This document shows positions 1 through 9,139 of a stretch of DNA of 64,000 bases, piece by piece (position 1 is the first letter of the stretch; each line of letters begins with the position of its first letter). This DNA is from Anthonomus grandis grandis (lineage: Eukaryota > Arthropoda > Insecta > Coleoptera > Curculionidae): assembly GCF_022605725.1 (NCBI RefSeq), contig NC_065547.1:18331167-18395166 (forward strand), in the 5' to 3' direction. Position numbers and translations under genes: made by a program. The notes below the pieces were generated by a model, which was not told the origin of the DNA, ran no database searches, and saw only the letters and a list, made by a program, of their open reading frames with translations.

Positions 1-1079
1 AATCTCTATCATTCATATTATCGGTTCATTCAAGTTTAAAAAGTTACAACAAGTCAGGACAGTCTATAGGAGCATTTATTACTTTACATAGAAAACATAA
101 GTAGAATTCTTGATTCTAGTCCTCATCCACTGATATACAGTTATACCGGGTCGCCGAGCGGAACATAGGGAAACTCATGTAAATTTTAAGGGGGTCAATT
201 ATTGGCTTCCCTGTACATTTTATAGAAAAAATGAAAGATAACTTTTTGAAGAGACCAATCTGGCAAACCCTTGCGAATCTTGAATTATTCAATTAAATGT
301 AATTGCAAAATTAGCAAATTTTCGGTTCAGGTAAAACCAAACGGGCACCAGTAAACGGAATATTGTCACTGACGTGAGGAAAAGTGTCAATAAATCAGTG
401 ACAGCCGATATTTGAAAACAAGTATGAATTATTCAATCGAGGGAAAAATAGCCATAATTAAGTGGCATTATGCGGGAAACAGTTTTAGAGCAGTATCTGA
501 AATGGGTTATTTCAGATGGAAATTGGAAATTCTGCAGTTTAGCGGTTTTTGTCAAAACTAACGAAAAATGGTCGGGTTTTTTGCAAAATGGGTGGATTTG
601 GATATATATTTTTTACTAAGAGTTGCGGAAAGCCAAATTTTATCACGAAGAGGTTGTTATCACGCACTAAATCACTCACTATAGGACGCGATTAATCATT
701 AGAATAACCTTGTATACCATTAGTTTTGTCAACAAATAGGTGACAACTGAGGTGAGGTTAGGTGTGGTGTTGCCAGTCAGTCGACTTTGTTGCGTTTTCT
801 CACTGCAGCTGAAGCCTTGTCTCCAGTCTGGCTTTCTCTAAAGTGGAGAATTCACTTTGTATTTTTTTAGTCATTCATTATCATAACATATAAAAAATGA
901 TGAATGAAACTAGTGTTTAATCATAACATTATACACTAGTTTCATTACATATCACTTAAAATGTCAATTACATGTAATAAACACAAATTTGTTTGAATTG
1001 AAAATTTATTTTTAGGAGTACATCATTTTTAAAATTTCTTTTTTTTAAGTTCACATGTTCGCAGCGAATTATATCGTAT

Positions 1080-1712
1080 AATTCCGCCACTTTTAATTTT
1101 TTTTTGGGTAAAATTAGGCCATTTAAAAAAAAATGGAAAAATACGCAAAATTTGATGAGAGGTGCTTGAACAATTTAGGAACCAACTCAACCCAACCCAA
1201 CCCATCCCCTCCCATTTCATCAACACCCAACGGGGAGCATAAGCTCCCCGTTGGTGAACCACCGTTGATGAACTCCTGGGTGTTAATGAACCTCTATCTC
1301 TCTCCCAACCTCTTGGGAGGTTGGGTTGGATTGGATTGGGTTGCGTTTGGGTTGGGTTGGGTTGCGTTGAGCTGGGTTGGGTTGGGTATATCTATGGTCT
1401 GTGCGCAGCGCCTTATGTTCCCCGCGGTGATAGAGAAACGGAACAAACCAAAACACTGCACACATTCTTCCAGAGTCGACAACCCATTTGACAGATAGGG
1501 ACTACTACTACGACTAGGGTCATTTAATTTATGCAAAAAAAAACAGCAAAAAATTTAATTAAATCAGTTTACCTCCATTTCTGAGTACTTCACATTGTTT
1601 ATTAAGAAACTATTTGCAAAATACATCTTCCGCCGCTTTATTAATTTTTTCCAGATAAAATTAAGCTATTTAAAAAAGAAAACCGGTGAAAATACCCCAA
1701 ATTTGACAAAAG
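1080..1712 (+). repeat. Internal ~90 bp direct repeat of the nested element
   Basis: Sequence at about 1080-1165 (TCCGCC, then a T-run, then GGTAAAATTAGGCCATTTAAA) recurs diverged at 1625-1712 with the same order of landmarks and a closing AAATTTGA. A related ~120 bp stretch (1725-1845) also appears in reverse orientation at 49889-50010, outside this element, so part of this core is dispersed. Confidence 0.5.
1179..1387. repeat. (TTGGG)/(CCCAA) block with strong hairpins
   Basis: A C-rich arm of CCCAA units (about 1179-1213) faces a G-rich arm of TTGGG/TTGCG units (about 1312-1387). Between them is a perfect 12-bp stem, CCAACGGGGAGC (1227-1238), with loop ATAA and its complement at 1243-1254, and a 9-bp outer pair (1216-1224 with 1264-1272). 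Four GGG runs within 1340-1375 could form a G-quadruplex. Frames reading through this are low-complexity, not genes. Confidence 0.8.
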
Positions 1713-2072
1713 CCGCTAAACTGCGGAATCATATTATTTTTAATTCGGACGAAAATCTAAAAATTACCAAAATAATAATACATTATGGGTGTCTTCGGTA
1801 TGTTTGTTGCACGAAAATAACAGATTTAGTTACAAGAAAAGGTAAAAACAGTTTTTGTGAATTTATTTTACGCATAATACCTAACATTTCACGTTACTAA
1901 AAAAATATAGAGTGAATTTGCCACTTTAGAGAAGGCACTCATGAGTTAGCCACACTGGGAACAAAGCTGAAGCCGCAGAGTGACAAAACGCAGTAGACGA
2001 CAGAACTGGTAACACCACACCTAACCTCACCTTAGTTGTAACCTATTTGTTGACAAAACTAATCGAATACAG

Positions 2073-3004
2073 GGCTGGGATTCTAAAATCACGATTCGAC
2101 ACTATTACTCGATATAATGATTCTAAATAAAATTTTCAGTCGTGAGTGTCTTGCGGATTGCCTAGTTTTTAACGATTTGTCGACGACACGCTTGGGTATA
2201 TCGTATACACCAGACGATATAGCTTCTTCCTTTTTTAATACGTGCATAATGTGACAGCATCCTTTTTTAAACGTATTTGTTTCATTTATTGTTTACCAAT
2301 TGTCATAGGTTTTAATTAGTATATCAAGAAGCTTTCTTAAACACAACTAATAGATTTAATTCGACCCTATTTTCCACAACCTTCTGTTAATAATAGAGGC
2401 AGAGGAAGTAGAGTTACCATTGAATGAGCAGTTTTAGTATGTTTGTAGATTTTATGCCACAGATTATTACCAAAGAAGCATTCGACAAGATTTTAAATTT
2501 AGAATTAGCAAAACTACTACAAGTCGTTGGATTCATAAAATTACTGAAATTATTGCTGACAAATTCATTAATTTTTCAAATAATAGAGATGAGAGACAAA
2601 TTAATGAATTAACATTTATAGAGAGATCCAATTTCTCTGGTGTTATAGGTCCTATTGATTGCACCCATGTTGCCATATTAAAACCAAAAGTGGATGAAAC
2701 ACAACAAGTTTTTGTGATTTTCCATGAATTCAATTATTATTTCCCTATGGGTGGTTTTAAGCGACATTTTTTTATTGTAAAGAAATAATATGGGCATATA
2801 TTTAAATAAAAACACACGGATGCGAAAAAAATTAACAAAATAAATGAAAATTCTTAGTGTTTACCAATAGAAAAGACAATTGACGTTTCCGTCTGTCAAA
2901 TATTAGGGAAAATAACAAATATATACCAAGAAACCTAAATCAAATCGAATAAATTCGAAGTCGTGATCGTATCGAGGTCGAGTCGTGATTTTAGAATCCC
3001 AGCC
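2073..3004 (+). mobile_element. Harbinger-like deletion derivative, copy 1
   Basis: Terminal inverted repeats begin GGCTGGGATTCTAAAATCACG, apart from a base or two, and the element is bordered by CAG on both sides (2070-2072, 3005-3007). It interrupts the right TIR of the 505-3224 element; the uninterrupted left TIR shows the pre-insertion sequence, differing by one base at the target triplet. Internally it keeps part of a PIF/Harbinger transposase. A second copy, inverted, is at 31715-32719. Confidence 0.8.
2380..2745 (+). pseudogene. Harbinger transposase fragment
   Basis: In shifting frames the sequence reads an N-terminal DNA-binding region (RGRGSRVTIE, then a YQRSI-type and TTTSRWIHKI helix-turn-helix) followed by the start of the nuclease domain with FSGVIGPIDCTHVAI. 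The last is the hallmark first-Asp region of HARBI1-like nucleases (usually IGCIDGTH). The rest of the nuclease is deleted: shortly after this motif the sequence runs into the 3' terminal region. The second window copy is cut at nearly the same place, so the deletion predates both copies. Confidence 0.7.
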
Positions 3005-4764
3005 CAGGGTTATTCTAATGACGTTATTCTATTCATGTCCCATAGTGAGTGATTTAGTGCGTGATAACACTCTCTTCGTGATAAAATTTGGCTTTCCACC
3101 ACTCTTAGTGAAAAATATATATCCAAAGCCACCCATTTTGCAAAAAACCCGACCATTTTTCGTTAGTTTTAACAAAAACCGCTAAACTGCAGAATTACCT
3201 TACCCATCTGGGAAATCAGTAAAAAAATGTTTTCAGTTTATTTCCTCACCAGGACCCATTCCGTCCAACGTATTGTCAATAAGTTCGAATCCAAAGGTAC
3301 CGTAATAAATAATTGTAAATGTTCAACTCAGGATATCGAAAATAGAGCTGAAGAAAGAAAGTACAGAGATCTTAATATTCTGCTGAGTGTGGAGGAAAAC
3401 AAGATGGTTAGTACGAGGGTTCTTGGGCAAGAGGTAAATAAACATCATACAATGGTATTGCGCACTTTAAAAAAACACAAATATTATTTGTATAAACTCA
3501 AAAAACATCAAGAGCTGCAGGAAGGAGATGAACGAAGAATGGCATTTTTTTTTGAAATGATGGAAAGAGCAAATAATGATAGCAATTTTTTAAGAAATAT
3601 TTGTTTTACCGATGAATATACATTTACCTCGGACACCATATCATTGGACTATAACCTAACAGCTGAAACCTATTTGGACTTATTTCAAAATCAAATTGGA
3701 CCCGCCTTGGAAGAAGTTGTTCAGGAAGATCAAATGATCTGGTACCAAATATATGGTTGCCCGGCCCATAATACCCGTATGGTTAGAGAGTGATTGGAAA
3801 ATTCTTTTAACGGCAATATTATTGGTCCACGGTACCGGATACTTTGGCCAGCCAGGACACCTGATCTTTCACCGAATGTGTTTAAAAAGTGTCATTTATA
3901 AAAGTGTAAAATTTGAGAATCTAAACCAGTTACAAAACGCTATTTCGTTAGAATGTTTTAAAATTTCCCACTATCAACTTAGTAACGTTAGAAATGAATT
4001 TTATGATCGGTTAGGATATTGTTTAGCTGTTAATGGGGGTTGTTTGAACATTTAATTAGTTGATGTTTTTATGTAATTCTCTATTATTTTTAAAAAAGTT
4101 ATTGTATTTTACTTTATTTTATTTTTTCACACTTAGTAAGAGTTCTGTTCTCTCTTTTTTCGGATCTATTTTCGATCTTTTGAGTTAAATATTTACAATT
4201 ATTTATTGCAATGTCTTTGGACTCGATTTTACTAACAATAGGTTTAATGGTTGAAATGAACCAGAGAGGCTTGATGGGAAAATAATTTGAAAATATTTCA
4301 GATATTGCTATTGATTTAATTAAATTCTAAATATGATAAAATTATTTTTTAATAATCGATAATAATAATTGTTATTGGTTTAACTTCATCGTTATATTAA
4401 ATAAAAGTTTAGATAAAAAAGTAATGTTAATGTGTCTTACTTTGACTGTATGGTTGTGAGATTGATAAAACGAAAAAAAAACATTTCTTGTATTCGGCTG
4501 TAAGTCAGATTTGACAAAGCCTTATAACAAATTGTTTGCTGGTGTCTGGTTTTACCTGAACCGAAAATTTGGTAATTTTGCAATTACATTTAATTGAATA
4601 ATTCAGGATTCGCTTATTAAAATTATTTGAAACTTTGCACGAGGGTTTGCCAGATTGGTCTCTTCACAAAATTATCTTAAATTTTTTCTGTAAAATGTAC
4701 AGGGAAGCCAATAATTGACTCCCTTAAAATTTACATGGGATTTCCTATGCGACGCACCACCCGG

Positions 4765-5336
4765 TATACATCACAGCGATACCCAGTTCTAAATGGAGTC
4801 ATTCTCATACATTTATTTATTCTGGACTTTTTTGAGCAGCTTATTTTAACAATTTTAAAATGGGTACCAAACAACTGAGCCATACCCCAAAATGTCTTAA
4901 CAAGGGAGCAATAAAGCATTCTAAAGGTAAAGAAAAGTCAACATTTTGAAATATTCAAACAAGATATATTCAGAGCAAAATGTTTATTATTGCAATTTAT
5001 TTATTTTATTTCTTTTTAATATTTATTTTAAATATAAAGTTACTATACTGCAAATTAATTATGTTGCAATGGAACAGTATTGTTTTTAGATTCAGCAGTA
5101 TTTCTAAGAATGGATAGTTAAATTAGCGAAAAGTTGATATTAGCAGAAATATATTTTATACATAGTTATATCGCAAAAGGTGATTTTTTTAACATTTTTA
5201 TGGAACATTTCTGTAAAAATTTAGGAGACAAAAATTCTTTAAAAATATGTGCATACTACATTTTTAGAAATAACGCATTTTCGAATAAAACTATATTGAT
5301 GTCAAAAATATTTCCGTAAGCATTTTGGCATATAAA
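4765..5336. other. Non-coding gap between two mariner elements
   Basis: AT-rich. Short open stretches at 4731-4919 (minus) and 5134-5319 (plus) have no recognisable motif, and the first overlaps the TIR of mariner 1. Nothing else supportable was seen. Confidence 0.5.
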
Positions 5337-6199
5337 CCGGGTGACAGAAGAAAAAGGGAACACTTAATAACTCGTTTATTTTTCCAGATAAACAAATGAA
5401 ATTTGGTACATTGATGGAATTGTTATAAGAGCATCTTTTGACATATTCAGTTATTTTCCGTCACTTTCTGTGTAACCAGAAGTAACAGCAGCTTTGTTAT
5501 TTTAAATGAGACATTTGGTATATTATTACGTATTTCGATAGAAAATAATATCCCGAAAACAATGATACCACATTTGCTACTTTTTGTTTTATTTTTTAAT
5601 ATGGAAAAAATAATTCTATTAATTTTAAAATACGATGCCATGAATGCGTTGAAAGCTTTAATTTTTAATCAATTCATCCCGGAAAAAAAGTTTTCATTGG
5701 ATTTTATGGCTTAAATCTTCAACATTCATATTTAAAATATCCAAACCAGTAATTTTGGCAATTACTTTTTTTGTAATTAGCATGATATTGGGAACAACCA
5801 CTTTTGAAATAAGGTTTTTTCCCAATAATTTGATATGATTATTTTTTAAATTGGTTGATAAATAAGCCCATAAGTAGAAAAAAACTAAGTCATATAAATC
5901 AACACATTTAATTAACAGAAATAACAAATACAAATCGTTTATTTGTCAAAATAAGAAAAAAAAAGAATACATTTTATGAAAAAAAAAGTATGACAAAAAG
6001 GACAGTTCATTGATCATAAAAAAATGCTTCACATGCTCCTTATATTAAGGAAAGCATATGTGAACTATCCTATACATAACAAACAAAACAGCTTAATATT
6101 TCTAAATAATTCCATTTAAAAACTAAACTAAAAAAAAAAGAATCAATGCATGGCAGATGCAAGCACTATCATTAGTATTTAGTCTATGAAAGAATTTAA

Positions 6200-6707
6200 A
6201 ACGACTACAAGAAATATAATGTTAAGTTATGAGAAAAAAAAACAAAAAATTAGCAATTAGGGAGGCAGAAGCGAGGGGCGGCCGTAGGGGCAGCCTGGCC
6301 GCGGGAAAAAAAAAGATTATTATAATATAATATGATATGACGCTGAAGTCAGTATGTTTTATTATTATTGACATGTTTGATTTCCTAAGCTTGAGAACCA
6401 TGTTCATAGAGTAACTTTAATCTGATTTAATTCTTGCTACGTGTTTTGATCTGTTCCGGCAGTTGGTTCCACAAGTGCGTAGCAACAAAAGAGAATGAGC
6501 GTTGAAATGATGCCGTATGATGCTGAGGGATTACAAATTTGTGATTAAACCTAGTGTTGCGAATATGACTGGCAGGTCTTAAAATATTTCTTAAATAGGT
6601 AGGCTTATTATTATTTATAATGCGGCAAATAAAATTATACATTTGAAGTTTTCTCCGGTTTTCCATATTTAAAATATTTACTCTATTCATATGTGGTGTA
6701 ATATGTT
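6200..6707 (-). pseudogene. 3' part of decayed LINE (LINE-2)
   Basis: Minus-strand frame 6690-6427 encodes a C-terminal LINE domain: HITPHMNRVNIL, an RRKLQ motif, and SFSFVATHLWNQLPEQI, the usual FF..ATRLWNSLP-like end of CR1/Jockey-type ORF2. It continues the reading frame that stops at 13023-13046 on the far side of a 6.3 kb insertion: both sides carry the 12-bp sequence GTGTAATATGTT (6696-6707 and 13034-13045) as the target duplication. A GC-rich hairpin-prone stretch at 6258-6305 lies in the presumed 3' UTR. Confidence 0.7.
6696..6707. repeat. Target-site duplication, left copy
   Basis: GTGTAATATGTT occurs here and again at 13034-13045. The two copies border the inserted block 6708-13033 and lie at the matching point of the interrupted LINE-2 reading frame. 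Confidence 0.85.
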
Positions 6708-6730
6708 GAAAACATCTTGTCGAACTTGCA
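6708..6730 (-). repeat. 23-bp inverted copy of the young LINE's 5' region
   Basis: The 23 bases at 6708-6730 are the perfect reverse complement of 12978-13000, which lies 33-55 bases from the 5' end of the LINE at 8898-13033. The patch sits exactly between the left target duplication and the Penelope terminus. Confidence 0.85.
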
Positions 6731-6864
6731 TTGTTTTATTTATTTAATGTAACACGACGTTTCGGTTGGTAAGTATCTCCAACCGTTATCAAGTGTAAAC
6801 TGACAGCAAACTACTATTCTATAGGCTTATATACTAGATGTGTGCAGCGATGTGGAAAGGAAAG

Positions 6865-8430
6865 TCATCCGTGAAAAGAGTTGGGGGGGTTGGTCTTTGA
6901 TACCACGCCGCTTCTGATAGTGGTGCTAGATCTAAAGGCAGTTCTAATATTGTACTTGCTGGCAATGCGTCGGATTTGTTCCGATGTACCCCTAATGTAA
7001 GGTATGGGTAGAAGTCTGGTTGTCGTGGTGGCCTCGTCTCTGATTTGATTTACACGCGTCCTTTGGATGGTCCTACTTATTAGCTTCTTTGGATATCCAT
7101 TCTGTTGTAGGTCTTTGTAGATGGTATCCACTTCAGTCTTGAGATCCTCGTCGTTTCTACAGATGGTTCGAGCTCTATTGTAGAGGGATCTTATGATGCC
7201 TACTTTGGTGGTTGCAGGATGGTTGGACTCATAGTGAAGATACTGGCCCGTGTGTGTTGGTTTTCTATAAACTGAAGTTCGTAGATTTCCACCGACCTTT
7301 TTAACGAGGACATCTAGGAAAGGTAGAGCTGAGTCCTTCTCAAAAGTTCCATCACCCCGTCCAGAGGCAGTGTGGTCCGAGTTGAAAAAGCTGAATCCTT
7401 GCTTAGTTTGTCTCGGATGATGTTAAGAGACTCTTCTATGGGTACATTGGTGTAGAGACTTTCGACATCAAAACTCACCAATCTGTCATTGGTCTCGACT
7501 TCGATCCCTCCAAGAAGGTCTACAAAGTGGGCAGAGTTTCGCACGAAAGACGCTGCATTTCCCTGGATCGGTCTAATGATCTCCAAAAGGAATTTCGAGA
7601 GTTCTGATGTCGGCGAATTTCTAGAGCTCGTGATGGGCCGCAGAGGCATTTGCTCCTTATGAATCTTGGGTAGTCCGTATAGGTGTGGAGGTTTGCTATA
7701 ATGTGGTGTCAGCCTAAAGCGTACCGCATCCGACAATGTTGATGAGTACTTTTTAAGTCCTCTGTAAATTCGACCTTCTATGGTTGTCGTTGGATCCTTA
7801 GATAGTAGCCTGTATTCGCCTTTGTTCAAAACTTCCTCAACCTTATTTTCATAGGTTTCCAGGTCCATAATCACAGTTGCATTGCCCTTATCTGCAGGAA
7901 GAATTTTGATGTTCTTTTCACTTTTGAGATTCCTGAGAGCTGTTTCCTCTTCTTTGCTGATGTTCTGCGAAGGTTTCTGTTTTTTAAGTGAGTCCAGAGC
8001 AACCCTTACCTCGTGTCGAAATTCATCGGCCTCAGGACGTGGTAGGTGGATTGATTCTACTGAAGACACTATGTCTATAAAGGATGGTTTTGAGAACATG
8101 GCGAAGTTTAGTCCTCTGTTTAAGACCTTTTGTTCAGCATCGGTAAGGGTTCTTTTTGACACATTAATGATGGTGGCGGGGAGGTTAGAGATTGGTGCTG
8201 GTTGGAGTCCTGTTGGTTCGTCTGGATTTAAGGTTTTGGAGTTTTGAAAAGTGGCCTGCTCTTAGCTTTTCTCTTAGTTTCTGGCAAGTGAAGTCTATTT
8301 TGTCAAAGATTGGTTGGTAGTCTTCCTCCAATGTAACTTCCTTGATTTCTTCGAATCGCTGAATGCATTCGATTTCTATTTGTGCTTTCTTCCAACGGTG
8401 GTAGCTAAGTTGAGATCGCAGCAGCTCCAT
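6865..8430 (-). pseudogene. Penelope-like reverse transcriptase, deleted
   Basis: Reading minus: an N-terminal helical region (8430-8185), one frameshift near 8250, then an open frame 8162-7314 with the Penelope signature order PADKGNATVI, LYGLPKIHK, PLRPITSS and VSFDVESLYTNVP (RT motif A with its Asp). The frame then jumps, near 7345, straight to the post-catalytic EKDSALPFLDVL region, so the YxDD catalytic box and its surroundings are deleted. The linker up to 6865 ends VVSKTNPPNSF, just before where a GIY-YIG endonuclease should follow; that is missing too. Inactive. Penelope RTs are telomerase-related and use a GIY-YIG nuclease. Confidence 0.85.
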
Positions 8431-8459
8431 ACTAGCACGTTCAAGAATACGTTCTGATC

Positions 8460-8723
8460 TTCTTAGAAATCAGAGCGAAGGAACATCGCAGCTGGACCCA
8501 AAGAGGAGAGGTTTCCAAATCTGGAATAGCAGAGCACGCGTGGCATAATGGATACAACATCCACTGGTCAGAAGCCAAGATTCTGCATAAGGAACAGCAC
8601 TGGCGGAAGAGGAAGTTCGTAGAGGCAGCTTTCATTTCACAGAATCAGGGGATCTTCAGCCAGCCAAGCGTCGATATACCCAACATCTGGAAGCCTCTAC
8701 TCTCAGGACAGTGTAGGATCTAG
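8460..8723 (+). pseudogene. Penelope endonuclease C-terminal fragment
   Basis: An uninterrupted 87-codon plus-strand frame with stop at 8721-8723. It reads FLEIRAKEHRSWTQRG, then SGIAEHAWHNGYNIHW, EAKILHKEQHWRKRKFVEA and IPNIWKPLL. This is the typical tail of Penelope GIY-YIG endonucleases (R..EH, AEH, H.I.W, E..HW..RK..E). The GIY-YIG core upstream is absent. Its orientation is opposite to the reverse transcriptase next to it, showing this is a second copy rather than the same protein. Confidence 0.8.
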
Positions 8724-8838
8724 AGAGAGGCGTGTCCTCCCCCCCAACTCTTTTCACGGATGACTTTCCTTTCCACATCGCTGCACACATCTAGTATATA
8801 AGTAGAATATAGAATAGTAGTTTGCTGTCAGTTTACAC

Positions 8839-8872
8839 TTGATAACGGTTGGAGGTACTTACCAACCGAAAC
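8839..8872 (+). ncRNA. Hammerhead-like hairpin in Penelope terminus (relic)
   Basis: TTGATAAC, then stem GGTTGG, a 9-nt loop, stem CCAACC, then GAAAC. The layout mimics a hammerhead core (CUGAUGA, stem II, GAAAC), and Penelope termini are known to carry such ribozymes. The match is imperfect: U and A replace the C3-G8 pair, an extra C precedes stem II, and stem I is not obvious. The same hairpin occurs on the minus strand at 6792-6759. Probably inactive. Confidence 0.35.
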
Positions 8873-8897
8873 GTTGTATTACATTAAATAAATAAGA

Positions 8898-8920
8898 CAA
8901 TCAATCAATCAATCAATCAA
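8898..8920 (-). repeat. (TTGA)n tail of the young LINE
   Basis: Plus-strand CAAT units (minus-strand TTGA) at the 3' end, following the minus-strand sequence AATAAATTGA. The LINE at 16.8 kb has the same kind of tail. Confidence 0.85.
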
Positions 8921-9139
8921 TTTATTAATGCCAATATACAAAATAGTATTCACACAAGTCAAGCATTACAAAGTTAAAAAATAGGGTGACTGTTTATAAA
9001 AATTGATAAGAAAATTTTTCCTAAAACACTACATAAAACTCATTAAAACCAAAACACAATGATTGATATACATACTATGAATAATACACAATCACAATAT
9101 GTCTTAAATAAAATGCAATATATAGGTAGGTACTCAATA

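Larger units (their letters stand above)
505..3224. mobile_element. TIR element nested in mariner 1's transposase
   Basis: Left arm about 505-866 is repeated inverted at about 1908-2070 plus 3008-3224; the right arm is split by a Harbinger insertion at 2073-3004. The arms are about 360 bp and still similar along their length. A possible 5-bp duplication AAATG sits at 500-504 and 3225-3229. The core (870-1905) holds no recognisable transposase. It contains a G-rich/C-rich hairpin block and a diverged internal direct repeat (about 1080-1165 and 1625-1712). Non-autonomous; superfamily not identified. Confidence 0.65.
424..4055 (+). pseudogene. Mariner-like transposase, split and mutated
   Basis: The reading starts at 424 with a 27-residue helix-turn-helix start (MNYSIEGKIAIIKWHYAG, plus nine residues) and stops at 504, where an inserted element begins. 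It resumes near 3227 and runs to 4055 with at least one frameshift around 3785. The catalytic part is recognisable: first Asp in FTDEYTF, the second-Asp region reads QIYGCPAHN where the family has QQDGAPAHN (Asp lost), and the third-Asp region around 3850-3890 is degraded. The C-terminal stretch ends in a RLGYC-type motif common in insect mariner-like proteins. It cannot encode an active enzyme. Confidence 0.75.
146..4764 (+). mobile_element. Mariner-like element 1 with ~200 bp TIRs
   Basis: The two ends are inverted copies of each other (about 146-340 and 4541-4764), both starting CCGGGT and both bordered by TA, the target duplication of the Tc1/mariner superfamily. A broken transposase lies between them on the plus strand (424-504, then 3227-4055). 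The element is about 4.6 kb only because a 2.7 kb element has inserted inside the transposase; without it the length would be about 1.9 kb. TIRs of 200 bp are long for mariner but recur in other elements of this window. Confidence 0.8.
6731..8890. mobile_element. Penelope-like element, two outward-facing halves
   Basis: Terminal repeats about 6731-6895 and 8737-8890 are near-identical and inverted. From a junction near 8440 a minus-strand half runs left (N-terminus, reverse transcriptase, linker, terminal repeat), while a plus-strand half runs right (endonuclease C-terminus, terminal repeat). Both halves therefore end in the same 3' repeat pointing outward, so they come from two 5'-truncated or rearranged Penelope copies joined head to head. 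It is wedged between a target duplication and the TTGA-type tail of the LINE to its right. Confidence 0.8.

Noticed and set aside
1133..1498. Open frames of 60-121 residues on both strands
   Set aside because: They read through the TTGGG/CCCAA block and give low-complexity protein; both strands are open, which is a composition effect.
7882..8247. 121-residue plus-strand frame
   Set aside because: Shadow of the Penelope reverse transcriptase on the other strand.
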